Assembly: GCA_965232985.1 (NCBI GenBank)
Contig: CBDDRC010000012.1
Coordinates: forward strand, 1 to 64,000
DNA length: 64,000 nucleotides
DNA from: JADFDG01 sp965232985
GTDB taxonomy: Bacteria; Pseudomonadota; Gammaproteobacteria; Pseudomonadales; JADFDG01
Direction: 5' to 3'
A model generated the notes under the pieces. That model did not search any database. It was not told the DNA's origin and saw only the letters and a program-made list of their open reading frames with translations. Of this stretch, positions 53,882 to 60,789 are shown in pieces (the first letter of the stretch is position 1; the number at the start of each line of letters is the position of its first letter). The position numbers and the translations under genes are program-made.

Positions 53882-55357
53882 TTGCTGCAAGAGATAGAAA
53901 AATCTAGGCTGCGCGTGTCACGGGCAACCGATGCGAAACATAAGTCGCAGCTCGGTCAGTTCCTCACGCCCGAATCTACAGCACGGTTCATGGCTGCCAT
54001 GTTTCCACTCGCCAACTCAAAAGTGTGCCGGCTTTTGGATGCGGGCGCAGGGATTGGTTCGTTGTCTAGTGCATTCCTTTGGAGATGCGCAGCAGGCGGA
54101 TTTGACTTCGATGAAATATCTCTAACGGCATATGAAATTGACAATGTTCTATACCCTGAACTCAGGGAAACTCTCTCGCCATACGCGAGGAAACTGGCAT
54201 TCAACTATGAAATAAAAAGTGAAGATTTTATTGAAGGCTCCGTAAATCGAATTCAATTCGGAGCTGATCGAGGTTTCACTCACGCCATACTGAATCCACC
54301 GTACAAGAAAATAGGAAGTTCGTCTCGGTATCGCCTAATGCTCAAAGATGTGGGCATAGAGACGGTAAACCTGTATTCGGCATTTGTTGCCCTATCAATT
54401 CTTTTGATGGAAAAGGGTGGACATATTGTCGCAATCATTCCTAGAAGCTTTTGCAATGGGCCTTATTACAGGCCATTCCGTGAGTTGCTACTTTCTAGGT
54501 GTGCAGTTCAAAGAATTCACTTGTTTGATTCGAGAGGCAGCGCATTCAAAGACGACGACGTTCTGCAAGAGAACGTAATCATCCAACTTGAGGTTGGCGG
54601 CATCCAGGGCGATGTTGAAATCACTTCTTCAACGGACGATAGATTTCATGACCTAGTTAGTCATAGCCACGTGTTTGAGCGAATTGTCATTCCGGGAGAC
54701 CGTGAAAAATTTATTCATGTCCCTTCATCAAACAAGCAAGTTGGAATCGAAGGAACGGGAATCGCATCATTCTCACTTGCCGAACTTGGAGTGAAAATAT
54801 CAACCGGGCCTATCGTTGACTTCAGGCTGAAGCAATATTTACGAGCCATGCCAGAGTCAGGAACCGCGCCACTTCTTTACCCGGCCCATTTTTCTGGGCA
54901 TGGCGTCGCGTGGCCGCAGGAAGGCATTAAAAAGCCCAATGCCATGGTCAGAAATTCCGAGACGGAGAAGTGGTTCTTTCCAACTGGTTTCTACTGCGCA
55001 GTGCGTCGCTTTTCCTCAAAAGAAGAGCGCCGTCGTGTTGTCGCATGCGTTGTAGATCCTTCGCAGTTTTCTGGCGCCGAGGTTCTTGGATTCGAGAACC
55101 ACTTGAATGTTTTCCATGAAGATCGGCATGGCATGTCGGAGCACCTCGCAAAAGGTCTTGCCATGTACTTAAACACAACTATGGTAGACGAGGGCTTTCG
55201 TCAGTTTAGTGGGCATACTCAAGTTAATGCCACGGATCTAAAATTGATGCGGTATCCGAGTCGAGGGGCACTTATTTCGCTTGGCAAGATTGCAGACTCT
55301 GTTGGAGCAGAACAGGAGCAGATTGATATGGCAGTTTTGAGGGTGTGCGGAAAATGA
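53882..55357 (+). CDS. Adenine-specific DNA methyltransferase, BsuBI/PstI-like
   Basis: About 491 aa, near the size of M.BsuBI/M.PstI. SAM motif DAGAGIGSL at about residues 53-61 and catalytic NPPYKK at about 138-143; the early GQFLTP (25-30) is typical of N6-adenine methylases. The frame is open from 53780, but cassette 1 starts at 53855, and TTG 53882 has AGGAG eight bases upstream, so I choose this start; ATG 53852 would span the boundary. It overlaps the endonuclease gene by 4 bp (ATGA). It protects CTGCAG if the family assignment holds. Codon use is AT-rich against the host. Confidence 0.92.
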   Translation: MLQEIEKSRLRVSRATDAKHKSQLGQFLTPESTARFMAAMFPLANSKVCRLLDAGAGIGSLSSAFLWRCAAGGFDFDEISLTAYEIDNVLYPELRETLSPYARKLAFNYEIKSEDFIEGSVNRIQFGADRGFTHAILNPPYKKIGSSSRYRLMLKDVGIETVNLYSAFVALSILLMEKGGHIVAIIPRSFCNGPYYRPFRELLLSRCAVQRIHLFDSRGSAFKDDDVLQENVIIQLEVGGIQGDVEITSSTDDRFHDLVSHSHVFERIVIPGDREKFIHVPSSNKQVGIEGTGIASFSLAELGVKISTGPIVDFRLKQYLRAMPESGTAPLLYPAHFSGHGVAWPQEGIKKPNAMVRNSETEKWFFPTGFYCAVRRFSSKEERRRVVACVVDPSQFSGAEVLGFENHLNVFHEDRHGMSEHLAKGLAMYLNTTMVDEGFRQFSGHTQVNATDLKLMRYPSRGALISLGKIADSVGAEQEQIDMAVLRVCGK

Positions 55358-56310
55358 CAACGTCAGAAAATCGAATCGCAGAAGCACTCCAAGTTCTTCG
55401 TGAGTTGGGGATGCCACGAGAGCAACTTAATGACAGAACTGCAATTTGCCTTCTCGCGCTCCTCAACATTTCTCCGCAGAAGCAGTGGAGCCAGGCCGAG
55501 AATCCTTTGCTCGGTATCCGGGCCATCCTTGATTTCGCTCGCGAGGAACTAGACGTTAACTACGCAGAAAATACGCGGGAAAGCGTAAGAAAATACAGCG
55601 TGAAGCAACTCGTATCAGCCGGAATTTTACTGCACAACCCAGACAAGCCAGATCGCCCCGTAAACAGTTCTGACAACTGTTACCAAGTTGAGGCTGGCTC
55701 GTTGGAGCTTTTGAAGAAGTTTGGTTCCAAGGCGTGGGTTGACTCGCTTCCTGCATTCTTGGAGGAGCGCGGAACGCTCGCTGCACAGTACGCAAGAGCG
55801 CGCGATAGGCATCGTGTTCCAGTTCGCGTTAGAGAGAACCAAGAGATCACGCTTAGTGCTGGCCCTCATTCTGATCTCATAAGGGCAATTATCGAAGACT
55901 TCGGCTCCAACTATGTTCCGGGTGGCGAGTTGGTCTATGTCGGAGATACCGGTACGAAGTGGGGGTATTTTGACATTCAGCTGCTTTCATCTCTCGGCGT
56001 TCAGGTTGGGCAGCATGGAAAAATGCCTGACGTTGTTATGTATGACCGAGAGCGCAATTGGCTTGTTCTTGTTGAGGCAGTGGCAAGCGGCGGGCCCGTT
56101 GATAGCGGTCGCCATGTAGAGCTCGCAGAGTTGTTCCAGCAATCTACAGCAGGCCTTGTTTATGTCACCGCGTTTCCTGATCGCGGAGAAGTTTTCAGAA
56201 AGTTTTTGTCAGTGGTCGCATGGGAAACCGAAGCGTGGTGCGCGAGCGACCCAACGCATTTAATTCACTTCAACGGTGAGAGGTTTCTAGGTCCGTACGG
56301 TGCGCCATAA
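55354..56310 (+). CDS. Type II restriction endonuclease, BsuBI/PstI family
   Basis: 318 aa, close to R.BsuBI/R.PstI. It pairs with the methylase directly upstream. The family's PD-x(n)-E region is at P225-D226 (GKMPDVVMYD) with E241 in LVLVEAVASGGPVD. Start ATG 55354, with GAGGG ten bases upstream, beats the GTG three codons earlier. Predicted cleavage is CTGCAG, inferred from BsuBI/PstI. Both genes travel as one cassette that ends with the attC at 56305. Confidence 0.93.
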   Translation: MTTSENRIAEALQVLRELGMPREQLNDRTAICLLALLNISPQKQWSQAENPLLGIRAILDFAREELDVNYAENTRESVRKYSVKQLVSAGILLHNPDKPDRPVNSSDNCYQVEAGSLELLKKFGSKAWVDSLPAFLEERGTLAAQYARARDRHRVPVRVRENQEITLSAGPHSDLIRAIIEDFGSNYVPGGELVYVGDTGTKWGYFDIQLLSSLGVQVGQHGKMPDVVMYDRERNWLVLVEAVASGGPVDSGRHVELAELFQQSTAGLVYVTAFPDRGEVFRKFLSVVAWETEAWCASDPTHLIHFNGERFLGPYGAP

Positions 56311-56368
56311 CAATTCGCTGCAGGCGCGACGTCCCTGACGGGCCGCGGCCTGAGCTAAAACGTTATGT
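56305..56368 (+). repeat. attC site of cassette 1 (R-M cassette)
   Basis: The R'' box CCATAAC (56305-56311) begins inside the endonuclease stop region and the R' core GTTATGT lies at 56362-56368. Inner arms GCTGCAGGC and GCCTGAGCT pair with one extra base on the left arm, as in real attC hairpins. The centre, GACGTCCCTGACGGGCCGC, folds back on itself. R'' is the reverse complement of cassette 1's start at 53854. A CTGCAG hexamer (56318-56323) sits in the left arm. Confidence 0.9.
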
Positions 56369-56390
56369 CTCATAGGGGAGAGGCGAGCAA

Positions 56391-56837
56391 ATGGCAATTC
56401 CAAAACTACAGAGCGATGGCCTGCTTCCGAGCGGAATCCATTCGTGCTCGCTTGATGAAGTGAAGTCCGCGTTTGCTTGGAATCCTCATAGGGGGAACCT
56501 CTATGAGAAATTTCTCAATTTTTTTTGGAAAGAAATCCGACCGCACTTCCCAGACCCCATTTACTTTGATGGAAGCTTTGTCACCGACAAAGAGCATCCC
56601 GATGACACTGATGTAGTTCTTGACTTAACTGCCGCCCCAAATGACAGGAAGTGGCTTGGCTTGCAGTATCTGCAGCAGCATCAAGAGCGAATCATGGATG
56701 AATACAGAGTCCATTTCTGGGTAAATTTACCAGGCCAAAACGACTTTTCTTCCTTCTTTCAGTACGTAGGCGTTAAAACGGCACGCACAAAAGGGCTAAA
56801 TCCTCGCCATCTGAAAGGAATATTGAGGGTAGCGTGA
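56391..56837 (+). CDS. DUF6932 protein, nucleotidyltransferase-like
   Basis: 148 aa, first gene of cassette 2. The core DGSFVTDKEHPDDTDVVLDL looks like the G-S-x(n)-D-x-D active-site pattern of minimal nucleotidyltransferases, which is why the DUF6932 label fits; the DDTDV carries the acidic pair. Length and lack of other domains argue for a stand-alone enzyme. Its stop overlaps the next gene's start by one base (TGATG), so they are translationally coupled and likely work together. Possibly a toxin-antitoxin-like or RNA-modifying pair, unproven. Confidence 0.75.
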   Translation: MAIPKLQSDGLLPSGIHSCSLDEVKSAFAWNPHRGNLYEKFLNFFWKEIRPHFPDPIYFDGSFVTDKEHPDDTDVVLDLTAAPNDRKWLGLQYLQQHQERIMDEYRVHFWVNLPGQNDFSSFFQYVGVKTARTKGLNPRHLKGILRVA

Positions 56838-57841
56838 TGGGTATCTGGACTGAAATGGTCGAGAGGAAGGCGTCGATAATTCATGCGCAGATGTCTGCAG
56901 CGCGTGAAATTGCATTGGCAAATGGAGGTTCGCCTGAACAAATCTCAGAGCCATATCTGAAATTGTTACGCGCCCTATACGCAGATGAATTTCCATTTGC
57001 GCAGCTAACAGACAGTTCTGATCTGGTAGCGCGCTTCTCCGGCCCGGCTGTAGACGTGCGAGACCCGGCGGTATCAATTGTAATTTCGGTGTTCTCAGAT
57101 ATTCGCGGACAAATTCGCTCAATAGCGAAATCCGTAGCCGGGCTCTCCTCGGAGTCACAAATCCGCTGGCCTGCGCATTTGGATCCTCATCTTGCAGGTA
57201 TTGCGCGAGGAAGCCTTATTGTAGGTGTCAGTGTAGTCCCACCGGAATTTAATAAGCCGGGAAGTCAGCTTGAGTTTGCGGGTGTGTCTGAGCACATCTT
57301 TGCATCCGTTCTGTCTGCAATTCGAGGCCTATCTTCTGTTGCTCGTCACATTGGAGAGAACGAGATAAGCCAATCGCTCAATGAAGAGTTCCCAGATCCT
57401 GCCGTGCGAGACACTGTATTGGTGGCGGCAAGAAGGCTTTCTCCAACCGGCAGGCGCGGAATAGATTCAGTTTCTTTCTTCTCACCTAAAACGAAGGAAG
57501 AAAATCCCGTAGAACTCACGCAGCGCTCTAGGCAGGTAATTGCTGGAGCTCTGAATGCGCCTGTGCATCGCCATACTGAAGGCTCGTTTGAAGGAGTGCT
57601 TCGAGAAGTTGACCTTGATGCTAAGCGGTTTGAAATTCGCGGCGTCAGCGGCGTTGGTTCAATTCGTTGCGCATACGCAGAACGTCACGAGGCAGACGTC
57701 CGAAAGTCTCTTGATGCTCGCGTTAAGATATCTGGCCGCTTTGAGGCCCTTCCATCCGGCCGCCCTCGCATGGTTGCGGTTGAGTCGGTCGAGCGAATAG
57801 GTGCGTCGCCATCGCAACTACAAATATCGGATGAGACATAA
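56837..57841 (+). CDS. Uncharacterised cassette protein partnered with DUF6932
   Basis: 334 aa, not recognised. ATG 56837 has GAGGG seven bases upstream (a GTG one codon earlier is possible). The first two thirds look helical and polar (a short central segment, ILIRGLSSVARHI-like SAIRGLSSVARHI, is conserved-looking). The C-terminal 80 residues (EGVLREVDLDAKRFEIRGVS, then GSIRCAYAERHE and RVKISGRFEALPSGRPRMVA) have the alternating pattern of a small beta-barrel, OB-like. No signal or membrane part. It closes cassette 2. Confidence 0.75.
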   Translation: MGIWTEMVERKASIIHAQMSAAREIALANGGSPEQISEPYLKLLRALYADEFPFAQLTDSSDLVARFSGPAVDVRDPAVSIVISVFSDIRGQIRSIAKSVAGLSSESQIRWPAHLDPHLAGIARGSLIVGVSVVPPEFNKPGSQLEFAGVSEHIFASVLSAIRGLSSVARHIGENEISQSLNEEFPDPAVRDTVLVAARRLSPTGRRGIDSVSFFSPKTKEENPVELTQRSRQVIAGALNAPVHRHTEGSFEGVLREVDLDAKRFEIRGVSGVGSIRCAYAERHEADVRKSLDARVKISGRFEALPSGRPRMVAVESVERIGASPSQLQISDET

Positions 57842-57897
57842 CCATTCTTGCAGGCCGACGGCCCTGACGGGCCGCGCCCTCAGCTCAAACGTTGGGC
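57836..57897 (+). repeat. attC site of cassette 2
   Basis: R'' ACATAAC (57836-57842) overlaps the stop codon of the preceding gene; R' core GTTGGGC (57891-57897) is a perfect GTTRRRY. R'' is the reverse complement of GTTATGT at 56362-56368, i.e. of cassette 2's own start, as required. The middle, GCCGACGGCCCTGACGGGCC, folds into a hairpin and the right arm ends CTCAAAC, a common attC ending. Confidence 0.92.
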
Positions 57898-57978
57898 ATC
57901 GGGAATAATTTTCGTTCACGCAAGTTCTGGAAATCTGATTCACTGAAACTTGGAATAGCGTAAAAAGGAGAAGTGCGT

Positions 57979-58425
57979 ATGACTACAGGTACAGTGCGAT
58001 TCCATCGGGTTCTGCGTGCGCCTCCTGAGCGCGTGTACCGCGCGTTCCTGGTCGCGGATGCAATGGCGAAGTGGCTGCCGCCGCATGGCTTCACATGCAC
58101 GGTTCACCACATGGACGCCAAGATGGGCGGCACCTTTCGGATGTCGTTCACGAATTTCACGACGGGCAACAGTCACTCATTCGGCGGCGTGTATCAGGAG
58201 CTTGTTCCGCATGAGAAAATTCGCTATACCGACAAATTCGACGACCCAAACTTGCCAGGTGAGATGCAGGTGACCGTAGTCTTGGCAAAGGTGTCTTGCG
58301 GCACTGAGGTCAACATCACACAAGAAGGCATCCCTGAAGTTATTCCTATCGAGATGTGCTACCTCGGCTGGCAAGAATCCCTTGAGCAACTTGCATCGCT
58401 TGTCGAACCTCAGATACCAGACTAG
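57979..58425 (+). CDS. SRPBCC/AHSA1-like protein (cassette 3)
   Basis: 148 aa. The N-terminal beta-strand/helix HRVLRAPPERVYRAFLVADA, then AMAKWLPPHGF, is typical of AHSA1/START-like (SRPBCC) proteins that bind hydrophobic ligands; ends with YLGWQESLEQLASLVEP. ATG 57979 with AAAGGAG eight bases upstream; a GTG two codons earlier is too close to the ribosome site. Cassette 3 starts at 57892. Ligand unknown. Confidence 0.88.
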   Translation: MTTGTVRFHRVLRAPPERVYRAFLVADAMAKWLPPHGFTCTVHHMDAKMGGTFRMSFTNFTTGNSHSFGGVYQELVPHEKIRYTDKFDDPNLPGEMQVTVVLAKVSCGTEVNITQEGIPEVIPIEMCYLGWQESLEQLASLVEPQIPD

Positions 58426-58429
58426 CTGC

Positions 58430-58735
58430 GTGACGCCCAACCCTTCCATCGAGAGGACGTGCCCCGGCAAGGCTGCTTCAAACAAGAAGAAGCATGGCAT
58501 TTCTTTTGAAGAGGCGCAGTCCGTCTTTTACGACGACTTTGCGGTTCAATTCTTCAATGAAGAAAGCTCAGAGTCAGAAGATCGTTTCTTGCTGTTGGGA
58601 CTAAGTAGCGAAGCCCAATTGCTTCTGGTCTGTCATTGCGAGCGAGGTTCTGGAGACATCATCCGCATCGTCTCGGCGCGTAAAGCTACTAAAGATGAAT
58701 CAACTCACTACGAGGGTGGCCATCATGAAGGCTGA
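58430..58735 (+). CDS. BrnT-family toxin with replaced N-terminus
   Basis: The frame reads from GTG 58430 through attC sequence (TPNPSIERTCPGK) directly into a BrnT body (AASNKKKHGISFEEAQSVFY and RIVSARKATKDE). The normal start with the first strand (typically M-x-F-x-W-D-x-x-K) is absent. The segment AAGGCTGCTTC at 58469-58479 could have been shared by attC and brnT, so a deletion by microhomology would explain the fusion. The ATG of brnA overlaps its end. It may be an inactive toxin, or retain activity if translated from this GTG (101 aa). Confidence 0.7.
   Translation: MTPNPSIERTCPGKAASNKKKHGISFEEAQSVFYDDFAVQFFNEESSESEDRFLLLGLSSEAQLLLVCHCERGSGDIIRIVSARKATKDESTHYEGGHHEG
58435..58479 (+). 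repeat. Left half of the attC site of cassette 3
   Basis: GCCCAAC at 58435-58441 is the reverse complement of GTTGGGC (57891-57897), the start of cassette 3, so this is its R'' box. The following bases resemble common attC left arms. The right arm and the R' core expected after GCTGCTTC are missing; brnT coding sequence follows at once. The next cassette's start was therefore lost with it. Confidence 0.8.
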
Positions 58736-58949
58736 ATACGATCTCTCAAAGATGAAGTCACGTAAAAATCCCTACGCGTCGAAATTGAAAAAGCCGGTCA
58801 CCATGCGTTTGAGTGAAGACGTCATTGGCTATTTCAAAGGAATGGCAGAGGAGGCCGGCGTTCCGTATCAAAGCCTCATCAACTTGTATTTGCGTGACTG
58901 TGTTGCGCAGCATCGGAAAGTTGATATTTCCTGGCACGCCAAGCCATAA
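58725..58949 (+). CDS. brnA: BrnA antitoxin
   Basis: 74 aa. The sequence KAEYDLSKMKSRKNPYASKL and VTMRLSEDVIGYFKGMAEEA fits BrnA: an N-terminal toxin-interacting region plus a ribbon-helix-helix-like DNA-binding part ending with YLRDCVAQHRK. ATG 58725 has GAGGG eight bases upstream and overlaps the 3' end of brnT by 11 bp, the normal toxin-first order. A BrnA with a truncated toxin might act as an anti-toxin orphan or still autoregulate. Confidence 0.9.
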   Translation: MKAEYDLSKMKSRKNPYASKLKKPVTMRLSEDVIGYFKGMAEEAGVPYQSLINLYLRDCVAQHRKVDISWHAKP

Positions 58950-59004
58950 CATTCTTGCAGGCTGACCGCCCTGACGGGCGGCGGCGTTAACTCAAACGTT
59001 CGGC
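58944..59004 (+). repeat. attC site of the brnTA cassette
   Basis: R'' CCATAAC (58944-58950) overlaps the brnA stop and R' core GTTCGGC is at 58998-59004. The middle CTGACCGCCCTGACGGGCGG folds and CTCAAAC precedes the core, as in the other sites. The matching start (GTTATGG) should have been upstream of brnT; it was lost in the deletion. The core GTTCGGC should also start the cytochrome cassette. Confidence 0.9.
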
Positions 59005-59065
59005 GCCTAAGATCGACAGCCTCCAAGCTATGATTTAGCTAGTTTCATTCCAGGGAGATGGAGTC

Positions 59066-59512
59066 ATGAATTCTGTGCAGAAAGTTTGCATCTGCCTCGC
59101 ATCACTCCTTCTCTCCATTTCGGCATACGCGTGGCCGCCACCTGAGCAATGCCCTCAGCCCCGCTTCACTGGCCAAGCTCCGGACCCTGAATACGGGTAC
59201 ATCAATCCATTGGCAGAAGATAAGGCCAACCTTAAGTCAGGACAGCGTCTTTATCTGGGTAAAGATGAACACTTCGGTTGTGCAAATTGTCATGGCAAGA
59301 AGGGTGAAGGAAATGGGCCGTTGGCGAATCAATTCAACCCAAGGCCTCGCAATTTTGCATGTGCGAAAACGGTGAATGCCATTCCAGATGGGCAGTTGTT
59401 CTGGATAATTCGGAACGGTTCGCCCGGTACGAGCATGCCGCCGCATTCGTATTACAGTGACACGGAGTTGTGGCAGCTCGTCCTGTACTTAAGGCATTTA
59501 GCCAAACCTTGA
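59066..59512 (+). CDS. Small periplasmic c-type cytochrome (cassette 5)
   Basis: 148 aa. Signal peptide about residues 1-22 (VCICLASLLLSISAYA). One haem motif, GCANCHGKKGEG (C-x-x-C-H), and a downstream Met in GTSMPPHSYY that can be the axial ligand, so a class I cytochrome c. ATG 59066; the 3' end lacks the expected GCCGAAC R'' box, so its attC is damaged or lost. Haem attachment needs the Ccm system, whose genes start about 650 bp downstream. Confidence 0.88.
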   Translation: MNSVQKVCICLASLLLSISAYAWPPPEQCPQPRFTGQAPDPEYGYINPLAEDKANLKSGQRLYLGKDEHFGCANCHGKKGEGNGPLANQFNPRPRNFACAKTVNAIPDGQLFWIIRNGSPGTSMPPHSYYSDTELWQLVLYLRHLAKP

Positions 59513-59583
59513 GTAATTTCGTGCGTTGCAGGCGCAGAATCGGGGTAGAACCCGACGCCAAAGGAAAGCAGCTTCTCCTTCCC
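59513..59583. other. Probable remnant of the last attC
   Basis: After the cytochrome stop, GCGTTGCAGGCGC looks like the left arm seen in the other attC sites, and GGCG...TCGGG/CCCGACGCC can pair, but no GCCGAAC or GTTRRRY box is present. Seems to be a degraded site cut off where the tRNA-Arg-derived repeat begins. Confidence 0.4.
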
Positions 59584-59623
59584 GGTGCGGTGGACTATAA
59601 ATTGGTGCCCCGGGCAGGAATTG
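59584..59623. repeat. Right copy of tRNA-Arg 3'-end direct repeat
   Basis: Matches 53794-53833 with three mismatches. It covers the CCA end, acceptor 3' strand and part of the T arm of the intact tRNA-Arg gene plus 19 bp beyond. The two copies flank the cassette array. Confidence 0.85.
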
Positions 59624-59678
59624 AACCTGCGACCTTCCCCTTAGGAGGGGGACGCGCTATCCGCTGTGCCACCGGGGC
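59603..59678 (-). tRNA. tRNA-Arg (anticodon CCT)
   Basis: 76 nt on the minus strand with encoded CCA. Acceptor GCCCCGG pairs with CCGGGGC (one GC-rich stem); anticodon stem TCCCC/GGGGA around CTCCTAA gives CCT. T arm GGTTCAATTCC. The gene is intact; its 3' end is a site where foreign DNA appears to have integrated. Confidence 0.95.
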
Positions 59679-59726
59679 GTAAGGCCGGCTATTCTACCGG
59701 CGCACCGACAGCGGAGGGAACCTGCA

Positions 59727-60083
59727 GTGCAGAATACGGATATCCAGAACCATCTCGATCTTGTCGTGTTGCAGGAACTGCATGACGTGCTGGGTACGGA
59801 ATTCCCGGTGCTCGTCACGACGTTCGTGGCCGACAGCGAGGCGCGCATTGCGGCGATTCATGCCGCACAGGTTGCCGGTGATGCCGAGGCCCTGCGTGAT
59901 GTCGCCCACTCGTTCCGGGGTTCGTGTCTCAATATCGGTGCCCATCGTGTGGCGGCCGCCTGCCGCACCCTGGAGAGTTTTTCCCGCGCCGGCGACGCCG
60001 CCGCTGTGGCCCGGCAGGTTCCGCTGCTGGAAAGTGCCTGCCAGGCGGCGTGCGCGCATCTTATCGGCTGGGTTGCCCGGTAA
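59727..60083 (+). CDS. Hpt (histidine phosphotransfer) domain protein
   Basis: 118 aa, all helical. The phosphorylatable His is in VAHSFRGSCLNIGAHRVA (H-S-F-x-G-S type). It is a stand-alone phosphorelay module; there is no kinase or receiver next to it. It starts at GTG with AGGGA nine bases upstream. It lies between tRNA-Arg and the ccm genes. Partner unknown. Confidence 0.85.
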   Translation: MQNTDIQNHLDLVVLQELHDVLGTEFPVLVTTFVADSEARIAAIHAAQVAGDAEALRDVAHSFRGSCLNIGAHRVAAACRTLESFSRAGDAAAVARQVPLLESACQAACAHLIGWVAR

Positions 60084-60168
60084 ACCAAGGCGGTCGCTGC
60101 TGTGTTACCGGTGCGACCGGTATTCGCACGCTATACTTTGCGCCCCCGAATCGTTGCCGATTTCCCTC

Positions 60169-60789
60169 ATGTCCACCGACCTGTTTCTGCGTGTCAGCGG
60201 GCTGGCTGCCGTCCGTGACGGGCGAACCCTGTTCCGGGATCTTGCTGTCGAGGTGGCCGGCGGCGAGGTGCTGCGCATTGAAGGTCCTAACGGCGCCGGC
60301 AAGACGACGCTGCTGCGCATTCTGTGTGGCCTCGATCAGGACTGCGAGGGAGTGGTTGGTTACCCGCATGCCGATGCCGGCGGGCGTCCCTGGCGCGAGG
60401 ATGTGCTGTACCTTGGCCATCTGCCCGGCCTGAAGCCGGCACTGACCCCGACCGAGAATCTTGTCTGGCTGGCCAGCCTGCGCGGTTTGCCGCTGCGCCT
60501 TGATGCGGTGACGGCGCTCGGCCGGGTTGGGCTCACAGGTTATGAAGAGGTGCCGGTTGCGGCACTGTCGGCCGGCCAGCGGCAGCGGGTTGCGCTGGCG
60601 CGCCTGCTGGTTGAAAACGCCCGGCTGTGGATTCTTGACGAGCCATTCACCGCGATCGACCGGACCGGTGTTGTGGCGCTTGAGGACATGATTGCCGCCC
60701 ATGCCGCCGGTGGCGGCGCGGTGGTGGTTACCACGCATCATTCGCTGGCGCTGCGGGCGCGTTCCCTGTTGCTCGGGCGGGCAGCGTGA
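60169..60789 (+). CDS. ccmA: Haem exporter ATP-binding protein CcmA
   Basis: 206 aa ABC ATPase: Walker A GPNGAGKTTLL, signature LSAGQRQRVALA, Walker B LWILDEPFTAID. First gene of cytochrome c maturation system I, with CcmB and CcmC as membrane partners. The start at 60169 matches the family; the upstream open frame is a non-coding extension. A weak -10 (TATACT at 60132) is upstream. The GTG of ccmB overlaps its stop. Confidence 0.95.
   Translation: MSTDLFLRVSGLAAVRDGRTLFRDLAVEVAGGEVLRIEGPNGAGKTTLLRILCGLDQDCEGVVGYPHADAGGRPWREDVLYLGHLPGLKPALTPTENLVWLASLRGLPLRLDAVTALGRVGLTGYEEVPVAALSAGQRQRVALARLLVENARLWILDEPFTAIDRTGVVALEDMIAAHAAGGGAVVVTTHHSLALRARSLLLGRAA

Larger units (their letters stand above)
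53855..59512 (+). mobile_element. Integron-type gene-cassette array without integrase (CALIN)
   Basis: Five gene units in one orientation, separated by attC-like sites at 56305-56368, 57836-57897, 58435-58479 (half) and 58944-59004. Three cassettes satisfy the diagnostic rule that the first bases after the crossover (GTTATGG, GTTATGT, GTTGGGC) are the reverse complement of the R'' box in the same cassette's attC (CCATAAC, ACATAAC, GCCCAAC). The DNA is visibly AT-richer than the flanks. No integrase gene is present in the window. The end near 59512 is uncertain. Confidence 0.88.

Noticed and set aside
58382..58735. Intact longer toxin gene starting inside the SRPBCC gene
   Set aside because: The first part is out-of-frame SRPBCC and attC DNA; only the BrnT body is protein-like.
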